Positions 39,401-51,139 of a DNA stretch of 64,000 nucleotides are shown piece by piece. Position 1 is the first letter of the stretch; every line of letters starts with the position of its first letter. Source of the stretch: Halictus rubicundus (taxonomy: Eukaryota; Arthropoda; Insecta; Hymenoptera; Halictidae); NCBI RefSeq assembly GCF_050948215.1, contig NC_135149.1, forward strand, positions 11,699,001 through 11,763,000. Direction: 5' to 3'. The notes under the pieces were generated by a model. The model ran no database searches and was not told the DNA's origin. It worked only from the letters and a program-made list of their open reading frames with translations. Position numbers and translations under genes: made by a program.

Positions 39401-41497
39401 CGCTTTCGGAGAACCCCTGGCGATATGGTTGTTAGCAATGATTCTGGACGAATCAGCACGACTGGTAGTGTACACCGGCGTCTTTGTTTCAGAAGGGTCA
39501 GGTACATCCTGAATGAAATTTCTATCATTCTGTAAATTACTTAGTCTTAAATGTTCCGTTGATCTATTGGAGGAATAGATTGGAGAATTCCTAGCTGGAA
39601 ATTCTGATCTAGGCTCCTGATGGTAGTAGCTTCTCTCAAGCGGTGGTAACACCTTTGGTGGAGAGTAACAGGGAGAATTTCTACATGCAGACTGTTCCCC
39701 CTGCCTTGCACCGTAAACTGGAGAATTTCTGGCCTGAGTGTCTCCAGAGATTGTTGCATTGGCAGTTTTTGTGCTAGATTCTATGTATGGTTTGTAACTT
39801 TGAGGACTGTCCTGTCGGTACTGAGACTGTTGTGCACTTTCAATATGATTTGTGGCTCTGAACCCATGCTGACCACTCAATGTACTGTCTAGAGATCCAC
39901 GGTAGTGATGAGGTTCTGGGGGCAAACGAATTGGTGGAGATTCACTATGGTACGGCAATCCAGTTCTAGGAGAATGTTGTTGTTGCTGTTCAGCACTATA
40001 ACTAAAATTCCTGGTCGGTGTTTGTAATTCAGACGGTGGAACATAAGCACTTCTGCCTGCCTGGTGGTCCAACGAAGAAGAAGATCCTTGTAAGTACCTC
40101 GATGTGGAAGAGTCCACGGAACGCTGCAAACTTGAGCCATCGTAGCTCTGTCCTCGTATATTGCTTGCCCTCTGCTGCGTGTAAGACAAACTCTGCGTCA
40201 TACCGCGTTGATTTTGTGCTTGACCCACTTTCCCGGTCATGACAACATAATCACCCCCATTAATAGTAGCAGGATGATAATAATTAGGTGGAACCTGAGG
40301 GCCTGGCTTGTTTTGTGCGTTCTCAGGAAAGTGCACCTCCTGTATATTCTCATAAACAGGCGGTGCCTCATACGGAGGCAACTCTTTTGCAGGCGATACG
40401 GATTGATACCTGTTTCCAGTGGGTACTTGTGGCTGAGCTTTCCTAAAAGTAGGCTCGTACGATTCGCTGGCTAAGGAGCCTCTGGGACTGCTCTTAGGGC
40501 TCTTCCTAGTCTCCACAGGATGATAGTACGGGGGATGAGGTTGACTCTGCTGTGGATAATAATCAATATTCTCGTACACCGGAGCCTGTTGATGAGCCAA
40601 TCGATTCTGACTCTGTTGCTGTTGAGCGCTGATCTGCTCAACAGGCTTCGGTGTGGCAAACCTGGATGCAGCTATGATGTTCTCCCTCTCGTACATTTTA
40701 TAATCAGCTGGTGGGACTTGCCTGACCTCAGAATTGCCCTCGATGAAGCTCTCGATGGCCCCGACAGGTCTGCCAGGCCCTCTGGTGTCGTTCCTACCAG
40801 CGGTGCTCCTCGACACGGGTACCTGAGCCTCGGGCCTCGACCCAGTGACCCTGCCGATATTCGCAGCGGCGCCGGCATCGCTGGGCTCGTCTCCGAGGTG
40901 CAGATAACCTAGCTTTTGCACGTACGAAGCGTCGGCCGAGTTGCACATTGGCAGCGATTCGAATCCGGCCGATCTACGGGTAAAAGAAAAACGTCCACTC
41001 GCCACTTGCAGATCCTGAAGACCGTTACTATTCAGGTGGCCGTGGTGCCGTGCGAAATCAACACAAAGCGATCCAACATCGTAGGATCTCGGCGTAGCTG
41101 CGAATCGGTTTGGCGGTCGCCGTCAAATCGATTTTCTTTCAATTCTCGAAAGCACCTTTGCAACACGCAACCGCGTTCTCACTCGCGCCGATTCCTCTCT
41201 GTTCACTTGGCGATTCTCTCACGGAATACGACAAAACACGACGCACACTATATCCGCGAAGTTCGCTTGACCGAATCAGGGCCGTTTCTCCCCCACGATT
41301 TTGGGATACGCCCCGCGATCACCAGCGCCTCGGGACACCTCGCGTCTCCTCTTTTTCGACTGCCGTCCGCTCAGCCGGCGATTTCCTCCGCGTCCTGTCC
41401 AGCACCGAAAATCACCACCTGTGAAAATTCACACGACACGCACACACATGCACACCGCACGCATCGTGGTTCGTCAAACCAGATACCTGCGAGACAT
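35303..41497 (-). CDS. jub: Ajuba-family LIM domain protein jub, long form
   Basis: Exons, 5' to 3': 41487-41497, 39032-40973, 37864-37954, 36036-36205, 35904-35966, 35602-35784, 35303-35524, giving 893 aa. All introns are GT-AG with matching phases. It is a scaffold at cell junctions that restrains Warts/LATS in the Hippo pathway and also shuttles to the nucleus. The preLIM region (1-651) is Pro/Ser/Gln-rich with repeated PVYENI, PPYY and ARNSP(V/I)Y motifs. A charged helix (ERKIEELTRQLEEEMEKQEE, about 657-676) precedes three LIM domains. LIM1 starts CHTC at 684, LIM2 CAIC at 749 and LIM3 CASC at 809, all with complete zinc ligands. The order and spacing match Ajuba/LIMD1/WTIP. The start is inferred: ATG TCT CGC AG joins in phase to a strong acceptor (TTTTCTTTTACCCGTAG). 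If that exon is wrong, Met at 40948 is next. Confidence 0.9.
35967..36035 (-). other. 69-bp in-frame jub intron between LIM1 and LIM2
   Basis: GT-AG intron (CTG|GTACGTAAG to TTTCGCAG|TAT). Its length is a multiple of three and it has no stop in frame, so retention would add 23 residues between EEDYL and YSGFQQTAEK. The family joins these segments directly, which supports removal as the normal state. Confidence 0.8.
36482..36770 (-). promoter_or_regulatory. Candidate internal promoter and 5' UTR for the short jub isoform
   Basis: This GC-rich block lies within the 1.66-kb intron before the LIM1 exon. On the minus strand two arthropod initiator words TCAGT occur at 36756-36760 and 36750-36754, about 275 nt before the alternative ATG. 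No TATA box is seen. In-frame TAA upstream of the ATG fixes that ATG as the first in its frame. Confidence 0.35.
36487..36510 (-). other. uORF before the short-isoform start
   Basis: ATG to TAG of 8 codons (MKYREFL), ending 5 bases before the alternative jub ATG and in a different frame. If the internal promoter is used, this uORF could lower translation of the short isoform or require reinitiation. Confidence 0.4.
38072..38188. mobile_element. piggyBac-like miniature element in a jub intron, about 117 bp
   Basis: The left end is TTAA then CCCTTCGCGGGCGGA. The right end, read inward, is TTTA then CCTTTTGCGGACGAGGA. 10 of the first 13 positions after the target site match and the differences are transitions. 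The interior is AT-rich without coding sequence. It lies in the 1,077-bp intron (37955-39031) and does not disturb splice sites. TTTA at the right would be a mutated TTAA. Confidence 0.5.
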
Positions 41498-41720
41498 TTT
41501 CCCCTGCTACGAGTCCGCCGAACTTTGCCCGAGTTTGCACGCTGCTGCCGTCATGGGGCGCCACAGGTTCCTTTTCGAATCCCGCCGGTAGGTAAGGAAA
41601 CGTTAGAGCCCTGTCATTCGTGGAAAAGGTCTTTTTTATTTCAAGAGGATTTCATTTTCTTCAGATTGAAATTAACTGTGAAACAAACGTATTTGTGTTA
41701 ATATTTGAGAGGTAAACACT
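41498..41720 (-). promoter_or_regulatory. Probable 5' UTR and promoter region of the long jub form
   Basis: This is the sequence upstream of the 11-nt coding exon on the minus strand. It is GC-rich near 41500-41600 and becomes AT-rich beyond 41620. No TATA box or clear initiator is visible. It is assigned by position only, and the 5' UTR may contain further introns. Confidence 0.3.
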
Positions 41721-43434
41721 TGGTATGCTTGTAGATTAAGTATTTGGTTAAGGCATTACCTGGCGATTGTTAGTTGATGGTTTTTCGAAATCTATGTTCG
41801 ATAACGATGGAAATATTGTTCTTGAATAGATCAATTATCTTTAGTAATACAGTCTAATCACTTTTTGGAGGATTGTTGTTGAAAAGAAGACTTTTAAGTA
41901 ACATTTAGACACAGATATCACTGAGAACCTTTTGAACTAGGCTTCCGGTAGCTGAAGGGTTGATAGTAGGATTTCAAATATGGCGATTCGTACCGACGAG
42001 CCACCTAGGTATATCAAGTAGCAACTTATTAACAATTATCCTTATAATTAAACTGTTTAATAACAATTTTATGTTTGAATAGGTAGTAAACAACTCATAG
42101 ATTTCGGTGCGTTCAACAGGAACTGAAAATCGTCTTTCAGAATTTTTTCTGCTTTACTATAACGGCTGTACGAATAATTTTTACCGAGAATGATTCTATA
42201 GACCCTCCCAAATATGACGGTGTATATTTCATAACATTACAAACATTTAAACATGTAAGTACATGTTAGTATTTTTGTCATTAAAAATGAGTTTATCGAT
42301 CAAATTTTTTTCTTTTTCCATCTATGGAATGTCGATTTCTAAGAATACTATTATTATCTAATGATTAAGAACATGATCTACATGATTTGTAGGGTATACA
42401 AAATAATTATTTATTCTCAGTACTGTGTACGCATTAAATTCATGTTTTGTTTATTTTGTGGCTACAGTTTTCATACATATGACTAATTATTTTTACTACA
42501 TGAATAATTGCTGTACCTATATGCGTACTGCTTCCTCGCGGCTAAAATAAATACTGATGACGAACTGAAATTTTATATTTTTCCGGCGAGCGAATTCGTG
42601 TTATCGAATTTTCATCTATCATTCGGTTGTTTATAAACACAGATTCGCGAATATAAATATTCATGGAATTCCATTCTCTGTGTAAACAGATACAGAGACG
42701 CTCAATACGTTCGAGTCAAGGTAACTGACGCGTTTTTGTTTTTCCATTGGAAAGTACAATATTTATTTACAGAGTCCAAATTAGATACTCCGGGGTTAAC
42801 CGCGGGTAGCTAAAAAATATTATTAATTTAACTCTCCTCTCCTGTTATGAGATTATCATTGCGGTTTCCCCTGCAATCGCATAACTCGATTGTTTTGCTA
42901 GAGTGAGCGTCATTATATTCGCGAGCAAAAGGTGGGAACTTCGCACTCGTTTTCTCCCCCTTTTGGCGAACAGAAAAATGCATTCGATGTTGGCCGAAAC
43001 GGGTTTTTTTTTCAGGACCTGGCTAGGAAGAGAATGGACGACGGGCCCGACAGGTAAAGATGCAGGACCTTGTCTCGCGCGCCATCATGCATTCACGAGC
43101 ACCGTGTTCGGCATAATAATGCAATGTAATTCCAATACATCGTCCGTGTTTTACACTTGCAGTAGCCAACGGAAGTGGAATTATCTATTAGGATCATCTA
43201 TAGCATACTTGGGTTTCCTGAAGCGTATTCGCTGATCAGAAAATATTAACCGTGCGTTCCGTTTGCTTTCAAAACTCCCATCAAAACTTCGCTCTCCGAG
43301 TTTCTCTTTATTTCCTACACTTGTCGACAAAATCATATGCTTAACAAGTCAAATACTCATTCAAATTATTATTAGATAGGCTCTAAAGCCGTTCTCTATA
43401 GAAAGGGAGATGAAAAGGGACCTGGTACGACTAT

Positions 43435-43582
43435 TTGATTCTGTTTATTAGAATCTTGCAATCATTAGGATAGGATTAAGGGCTAAGACTCTTTAGTGAG
43501 ACTTGTTAAAGTAATAGCAATCATAGGAAAAATTACTAAATATAGTAGAACTCTTCAGTGCTGTTTATCAGAATCTGTCGCG
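43435..43582. repeat. Short tandem repeat, unit about 60 bp
   Basis: CTGTTTATTAGAATCTTGC (43441) recurs as CTGTTTATCAGAATCTGTC (43561). GCAATCAT(T)AGGA occurs near 43458 and again near 43521. ACTCTT(T/C)AGTG occurs near 43488 and near 43550. This fits 2.3 units of about 60 bp. Confidence 0.5.
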
Positions 43583-45200
43583 AAAAGAAGGGACCAATGA
43601 AGTTCCCAGCAGCTTCGCAGTATAGATCAGCACGCTACGTACTTTTTATCAATTAGGAGGGGATTCTCAAAGAGGGTTCGCAATCCAGGTAGCTCGCAAA
43701 GCGTTTCCTCGCGTCTCAAAGGCGCAATTTTTGCGATCTGGCCCACGGTTCTTGCACGTGTCGCGATAACCGAGTCCTGCGGTCTTCCTACGCGGGAAAG
43801 GAACCAAGTTTTCATTGGTCGTGTCTCGCAGCTGTTCACCGTTCGCGGGGAACGTGGGCGACGCGATCTCACTCAACGAAAACTTTATATTTTCGAAAGG
43901 TGAGCAAAAATCCGGGATTTCATGCCTCGAGCCACCCACGAGCCGGCGGCACCCACGTTCGCCGAGGCACCTGCGCGGCACGTCAATGTGCTGTTGGTCA
44001 ATACCTGTTGATCGATCGGTGGATACCGGTGACGTAATCTTAGCTGGACTTATCTTTTCATTAGCCGATCGCCCAACGCTTTAAACATCGAGCCTGCTCA
44101 ATCTTCTCACAATTAATGCATTTTTGGGAGTTTATTTTGGACAGTGTGTTGAGCCGATGTTTTTTAAATCGTAGAGCTATTTTATAGCATCATTGAAGTA
44201 CCTGAAAATAAGTTTTTTTAATCGAAAGGACAATGGGTAGTCTCCCGAGAATGGCTTATGTCTCCGCTATAACAGTATAGCGCCTGTGCAGTTGTAGCTT
44301 CCGCTGTATTCATTGGAAAAGCAAAATTTAAAAATGTTTACTTACGAGTACGGCTACAGGATGAACCTACATTTAAGTTAGAACATTGAAAATTCAAGAA
44401 ATTAATTTTTCGAATTTCGTTAAACACCTTTGGGAGCATATTGTGCATAGGGTTGCGCTGTCGACTTATGTAAAATAAATATCGACCCGCTATTCTGGAC
44501 TGCTGGATTTTATCATTTTTTTTTCAAATTCAAATATTTTTACCAACCGTGCAAGAACACTGACATTTTTCCTCGCCGTGAACGCGGTATGACATAATAA
44601 ATTATCGCGTTCGAAGTCGGCTATCGCGCTACCAACACGCAGATGGACACAATGGGCAGCGCGAGCGGAAGTGCAGTGGCCGCCGCGCCGGTGCGCATAG
44701 TTCATTTCTGTCGAAGCCGCGGCGCAATATGACATCAGGTTCTCATGTACTCGTCACGTCGGCTCGACAATAAACACTAGCTTTTACGATGGTAAGACCG
44801 CACATGTGTTCGCGTGCACTCGCGTTTGCGTACGCGTAAAGAGCTCGGCTGGCGTGAGTACACAGGAAACGCGGGCCCGCGCTACCCGCATGGCTCGGAA
44901 TGCACGAGAATAGAACCGCGTTCACGTGTGTGCATCTCCGTTTACAATAGAATGACATCCACACGAACACAGGACGCTATACAACACCGTGAACCCACGA
45001 ACACGCATAGATAAGCGTGTGAGAGTGGACGCTAGCGTATTAACCTTTCGAACATTCCCGATTCATTTACAATTCATATGGGAGTTTTAAAATATCCAAG
45101 TAATTTGAATAGTACGATAGACTGGTTCATTAGCCGATGTGTTCCCGATTCGCTGCTGATCGGAAGTGCCGACTCGATATTTAATTCATCTATTTTTGCC

Positions 45201-45225
45201 ATAAGCGCATGAAATCCTCTATCTA
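45201..45225 (+). repeat. Dispersed motif, copy 5 (degenerate)
   Basis: ATAAGCGCATGAAATCC followed by TCTATCTA, preceded by CATCTATTTTTGCC as in copy 4. It is clearly related but carries several changes. Confidence 0.5.
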
Positions 45226-45267
45226 TTCATTACGAAATCGTCGAGCACACGGAATCTAAGTTGAACA

Positions 45268-45443
45268 CAGTGATTTCTCTATATATGTCATCAAGGCCTG
45301 GATGATAAACGTCGCGGAATTATCCCCAATACCGCGGGGTATATCCCGTGAAGGGACACGAAAATCGAGAGGCCTCGGACGCCGAGGAATTGTAAACATA
45401 ACACGGCTCGGGTATGTCGTTGACATATATCGAGAAAACATTG
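45268..45443. mobile_element. Tc1/mariner-type MITE, copy A, 176 bp
   Basis: The left end is CAGTGATTTCTCTATATATG. The right end, read inward, is CAATGTTTTCTCGATATATG. TA follows the right end; the left flank is CA, presumably a mutated TA. The reverse complement aligns along most of its length with the element at 58654-58862, including the internal words GCCGTGTTATGTTTACA, CGGCGTCCGAGGCCTCTCGA and TTTATCATCCAGG. No coding capacity. Superfamily inferred from TA target sites and CAGT ends. Confidence 0.75.
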
Positions 45444-48400
45444 TAATTGGCAACAAATTATAATGTACGCAAGTGGTATTATCGGAAGGCACAGACGTCT
45501 AAGAACAAGTGTACCAACGAATGTTTCAATCGCCAGGAGTACAACAATTATACTAACGTATTTTGCATAAGGGTTCTTTGTCCAAGTCGGCAACAAATAA
45601 ATACACATTGGCCTCCACGACCGTCAACAGAGTCACTTGTATCGGATCAAGATATTATAAGATCAATGTATGATTATTAAGATTAGATCGCACGAGTGTC
45701 GCATGTAAATTACAGTCCACCTGTGAACGTATACCTGTGTACAATAGTACTATGCGGTAGTGAAGAGTTGTTTCTCGACCCCCGACGGTGGTTGTCGGCG
45801 GAAAGACGATTTCTTCGCGGAAAAGATGCAAGACTGATATCCTGGTTCATCTAATTAGCCGGCCGCGTAATTAGATGCCTTCTGTCTACCGATTTATATT
45901 GCCACAGGTCGTCGGTATTGTTGATTCACCTTCTTCGGGGGACTCTCAGCTTTCTAAAATGAAAATTTCGGAATTAATCGTGTGATCTTCGAAGAGAACG
46001 ACGACGGTATGTCACGGCAATTAACAATGTTAATTTAACATCGGAGAGCCTCCGTGCGATCTTCGCCCCGGAAATTAGGAGAGCAATTCGAACGAACGAA
46101 GTTTAGACTTTCCTTTTCCCTTCCTTCTGTGCAATCTGTTTCTCGATTTACGCTGTCGTCGCATTCCTCCGGCTCTTTTTGTGCCGCCGCAATCGAATTC
46201 CTGTATTTCCTGGCCCTCGAGCCACGGATGTTACCCTGTTTAGCTTCTGTACACGAATATGTGTGTTCCTACACATGTATGTATATGTTGCACGTGTTCT
46301 GGTCGTCCATTGGTGTATCAGTAGTTCGACAGCTACCTTGCCAGGAATTCGGACGAAACATAAGTGCGATGGCCACTGATTAGCGCCGAGTCACACGAAA
46401 TTCTATTCGTGGAATGCCTATAGCCTTCCAACTGCTGATTTTTATCGCCGAATATTAATTAGAAATCTCCGAAGATTGCTGAAACTGCTCAATTCCGAGT
46501 AACATAAGTAGCATTGATTTACTTAGTCCCGATAACTATCAAAGATCCACGACGTATTGAAGCCATAAACGCACCAGCCCGGTACGCTATCGTGCGTACC
46601 CCACACAATAATTTATCGAAAGTGGCGCGGGATAATGTCTTCATTTGCAATGTAGATTATCGCGCTCGTCGCGTTCATAAGACCACGTACATCGATAACG
46701 AAAATCGATCGTTCCACATAGATCTGCGCCCACGATTTTAGCACATCTTCTCTTCCCGTAGATGGGCGACCATACCCACCTTTCCACGAATAGATCGCAA
46801 TCTAGTTTTAAGGCGATTCCTCGTCAGGTGGTTCTTTTACTATCGCGAAAGTGCATCTTTATTGTCGAACGCGACGGACTCTGAAGAAATAATACCGGGA
46901 CAACCGCCATAGCAGCAGCAGCGGTTCCCATCCATCCCGAAGAGACAATAGGCTCCTCGACAAAGAGAGAAGGCCGCCGTGCCGCTTTCCTTTCTCAAGA
47001 GCTCGCGAGCTAAGAACGACGACCGCTGAAGCAGGCTTGCTCGAGAGACAAGAGCCTGAAAGCAAGAGGAACGCCTCGGATCGCTAGACTCTAATTGATA
47101 GCCCTAATTATTCCGTTGTTAGCTTCTCCTACGATTCGTTTATTAGATAAATCTGATGGTTTACGAGCCTGGAGGTCGCATTTTTATGTCAGGGAAAGTG
47201 ACTACTGGTTAGAGAACGTTTTAGTGAAATGCTGTTCAATTAGACAACTATCCTTTCCGCGAAAATGACGAGCATCGGAACCTCGTGGTATCAGATGATC
47301 CACTTTCGTTGAGGATTAGGTTCGCTCTGAATCTTTCAATTAATAAATTCCAGACGAAGTGTAACTCTATGTGTAATTTTATTTAACTTGCTTCGTTGTA
47401 AGGTAAGATATTCTTCTTGTGAAATAAAAAGAACGCCTCTGTGGCTTAGTAACAATTGGACTGCAGATTTTCATGCGAGACAAACATTTTACATAAATTT
47501 GTCTAATGAAGACTGATACACTAGTTTGCGACGAAAGAAAGGGGTACTGGAATATTCGGAAGAAATACGAAGAAATAAAGCAACGAGCGTAATCGTAGAA
47601 TAATTGAGGAGGGTACACGGTTTGACCAGCAGAGGAAGAAATGGTTGAACAGTAAACATCGAAAGTGAAAAATCCGCGAACGGAACGGAGGAAACAGTTA
47701 CAGAAACGCGAGCGGAATCGTTCGAACCGGTGAACACTAAGCTTTCGAGTCGCGTGATCTCGAAAGCAAAAGGCGATACACACAACGTGTGCCGCGCGAG
47801 GAAAATGGACTAGAAACGCAGAAAATAAGGCGAACTCGCGCGTCCAGAACAGCGGTGTAGAAGCGCACCGCAATGAATACGTGTAATGAAGAGTTAATTT
47901 GGTTCTCTCACGCGATCCAGGAAGGCGAAGGACGCTTCCCACGTTAGCCGACGCTGGCAGATGCACGAGGCCAGTCGTTCATTTCGTTTGGGGCTGTGAC
48001 GTTCCTGAATTATTTGGGAATCTGTCAGACACCGTGAAAACAGAACCATTTAGTATCTCTCTCTCGGTGTGTTTCTCTCTCGTTTGCGTCGCCTGTGACG
48101 CGCGAACCACTTAACTCGGCCCTAATTATTCACTTCCTAGGAACAGGCTTTTTTTACGAAAAATTGTACCAAAGTTTCAATAAAACGATCATAATAGTGT
48201 TTATATCCCGAAAGTTTCAATGAGAGCTGCACAATGTTTGAGTACAATTTGTGATTATCTTCTCGGTGAGCTAAGCAGCAATTAAATTAATTAATCACCC
48301 TTGTTCCCTGTTGGAGCCATCACCTGTAATTTGCTCCACTTAACACGAAGCTAGTCGAACAAATTATATTCAATTTATGCATACAGGCTCGAGGTTGTTT

Positions 48401-48479
48401 AGGTAAATCGTGTTAAAGTTTTAATAGAATTACCAGTTCCTGTTTAAAAATTTTAGGAAAATGTAAATGGAATTCTGCT

Positions 48480-48506
48480 ATAAATGCATAAAATCCGCAG
48501 TGTCTA
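48480..48506 (+). repeat. Dispersed motif, copy 6
   Basis: ATAAATGCATAAAATCCGC, then AGTGTCTAATTG. It is identical to the core apart from a TG insertion after GCAG. Confidence 0.75.
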
Positions 48507-50288
48507 ATTGCAGTATTCTAAACTCTCGTTAAACTTGCCAACAGCTATCATTAACGAAGCCATTTCCACTTTAACAGTCTAGTGAAACGTGTGATCGAGT
48601 TTTCCCATAAAAGCGCAGCTTCTCGAAAATCTCCCAATCAATGGCAGCTGTCCAATATTAATCAAGTAAAATTTCCGCCGCGTAAAGACTAACGAACCCG
48701 ATTAACAATCTTCGAGCATAGGATGGAAGAACCTGGGATGCAATGTGTCCGTCTCGGTTCACCGAGGTCACACGAGATGGTCACGCGCTGTCAATTCCAA
48801 GGTATGGGTGTCGAAACTGGCGCTGCAGAAGTTCGGGTTTCCAGATTCCCCGTCACGCCTTGCATCTCTGGATTCCCTTTTTTCCAAGACCGTCTCCACC
48901 CGAAAGCTCTTCAGCGATCCTCATCACGATATTTCTCTCATATAATTATACTGCCATCCTTATTAGAATTTCTACCGTGACAGAGGCAAATTGTTGACAG
49001 GACTAAAAATGAAACGATATTAGGCATTCGTGCCGGATATATATAAAATTCTTGGGCAACGAAAGGATCAGACGTTTACTACGACCGCATACTTGATTCT
49101 GCCGGAAACGTGTAACGCGGCACGGTGAAAACTCGATCGCGCCTCCATCGTATCCTGAAATCAGTAACCGCGATTAAAGTTCCCAGCAGTGGCGAGAAAA
49201 CGGGTTTCGCCGGTGGTTAGAATTCAGGCGATCACTTGCTTTTATATCAATGAATTCTTGATTATGGGGCAGACACGTTCGAGGAATTCTTTTGCCGTCA
49301 GATTCGCTTTCAAATATTTTCTCACGTTCCGTCGCTCGCGGTCCTCCATGAACGAGAAGAGGTTTCGACATTCGTTTCATTTCTCAGACCGAAATAATGT
49401 AATAACTTGTATGTACTATTCATTGTCTGAAAATAAATGTAATACATACATTTATTTCATTTAATGTTAGACCTTCGATCAGGTTTCGGTTTTCTATTCA
49501 AAGACGAAGAAAATTGAATTCGTCTGTGAAATCGTAATTCTGAAAGAAATTGTAAGAGTGTATACACAGCATGTCTCAGGCGTTAAAACGAATAGAAAAC
49601 GGTATGAAAAATTCATTTGGACCGTTCAGATGGAATAGAAAGATCTCGCGAAAGACGGGGACGCAGGCCTCGACCTGATTCACGTGACTGCGAAAATCGA
49701 GTTCGAGTTACACGCGATCTCTTTAATTGAGGATCGCCGGAAGCGTTCATTTCGTCCCGAGGGATCAACCTAGCTCAGAGACCATCACCGCGGAAGTGAA
49801 TGTTGTTCATGAAAAATTTAGCCGGCGAACCGTTCGCCGGAAACGTCAGTAGGTTTATCCACGGCTGGATCAGACAGAGTGTCTCAATTTTGCAGGAGTT
49901 TTTCCATGGAAACCGTGCCACGTACAGCTGGCGACGATTTACAGGAACGTAGACACGGTGGAATTGTGATTCATGAAACGATTGCCCCGGTTTCCTACGT
50001 TTCCATTAGACGACAGCTTGTCGAAGCGACACGTGTAGCAAATAGTCCTACCTTATTTACCGTCGCGTCGTCACTTATCGCGTACAGTTATCGTTGCTTT
50101 TGTGCGAGCCACGTACGCGACACGCTCGGATCAAAGATCAACAAATGAACTGTGATTTATTTGCTGTTGCAACGCCATTACCGCCTCGAGATTACAGATG
50201 TTGAATCTGCGGTAGCTGAGATGTCAGGGACGTGACAGGAGACCGAAAGATCGCTGAAATTATCATTCGAACAGCAGCGGGCTGTGAG

Positions 50289-50309
50289 TAGACTGCGGAT
50301 GTTTATGCA
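50289..50309 (-). repeat. Dispersed motif, copy 7, inverted
   Basis: On the plus strand it reads TAGACTGCGGATGTTTATGCA, the reverse complement of the core with one change. It is followed by AAATAAAATATCTCTGCA, which resembles an AAATAAAAAT element seen at several other places. Confidence 0.7.
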
Positions 50310-50423
50310 AAATAAAATATCTCTGCATCAGTTGCAAGTAACCATACAGAAGATTGTTTAAATTGACATTCTTAATTTTTTTGATCTTTCAACTACCTTA
50401 AATCGTAGTAGCTAATTTTTGTC

Positions 50424-50451
50424 ATAAATGCAGAAAATTCTGTATTATCTA
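50424..50451 (+). repeat. Dispersed motif, copy 8 (degenerate)
   Basis: ATAAATGCAGAAAATTCTG followed by TATTATCTA, preceded by CTAATTTTTGTC. It lies 115 bp from the inverted copy 7. Confidence 0.5.
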
Positions 50452-50530
50452 TGTATTATTATTAATACTGTATTATCCCTAATACAGTAATTTAACTTCG
50501 GAAGTCATTAGTTTGTTGTTGAAGACATAA

Positions 50531-50640
50531 ATCTGCATAAAGACCCAGTCTATCCGATGAAAACTGCAAATTTTCTTAAGTATTCAATAGAATATTTTAT
50601 GATTATAAAGTCAAGATTCTGCATAAAGATCCAGTCCAAG
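50531..50640. repeat. Local duplication, period 86 bp, around CTGCATAAAGAYCCAGTC
   Basis: ATCTGCATAAAGACCCAGTC (50531) recurs as TTCTGCATAAAGATCCAGTC (50617). The spacer is AT-rich and no coding content is seen. The shared word resembles a variant of the dispersed motif. Confidence 0.55.
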
Positions 50641-51139
50641 TATGAGAATTGGAAGAAATGAATGATTCTAAACTAGGTTCATAATCTTCGTACACGGTAA
50701 TGACACCGCTTGCAATTTCCCGTGAAATTTCGTCGATTGCACAACGGAGCAGTAATAACAGCGGATCGACATTAATTATGCGAACGTTGGGTCTCTGGAA
50801 CTCGTCTTCGTTATTTCTGGCCGGTAGCAATTGCCCAACTTCGACTGCCGATCATCGGCATGGTGGTACAGTCTGTTGCATTTTGACACGGCGAAACCGT
50901 GCGGAATATTGTGCAAGGAAGTCTGTTGCGTGCACACTGCCGAAACGGGAGCAAGATTTCCGTCGATTTTCAGTAATCGGCATTGTTCCCGGCGACAACC
51001 CGCGGATTTTTGAGCTCATGGCTAACGGTAGTAAATCGGTGTAACGGAGTACCGTGCTTCAGGAAAATATAGTTGAACTGGAATCCTACATTGAGAATGG
51101 AATCCACGAAATATGATATAGGATGTTTTCAACCTTGTT

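Larger units (their letters stand above)
41720..51120. other. Gene-poor flank right of jub
   Basis: No supportable gene is seen. 41.7-42.8 and 48.1-48.6 kb are AT-rich. 43.7-44.1, 44.6-45.0 and 47.6-48.1 kb are GC-richer. It contains a short tandem repeat at 43.4 kb, one Tc1/mariner-type MITE at 45.3 kb and four or five copies of the dispersed motif. A long minus-strand open frame at 47.4-48.0 kb lacks an ATG and any domain. Confidence 0.5.

Noticed and set aside
40974..41105. Open frame continuing upstream of the jub acceptor, with protein-like sequence
   Set aside because: It has no ATG before an in-frame stop. A strong acceptor at 40974 and a matching phase-2 ATG exon at 41487 explain the N-terminus better, so this stretch is treated as intron.
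40916..41701. 261-codon plus-strand open frame opposite the jub 5' end
   Set aside because: No domain, starts at a non-ATG codon and overlaps a well-supported gene on the other strand.
41970..42020. ATGGCGATTCGTACCGACG followed by CCTAG|GTATAT, resembling a short first exon
   Set aside because: Only about ten codons, with no matching downstream exon on the plus strand within the window.
47379..47966. 195-codon minus-strand open frame
   Set aside because: It starts at GTG, lacks an early ATG, shows no domain or signal, and has no splice partners with consistent phase.
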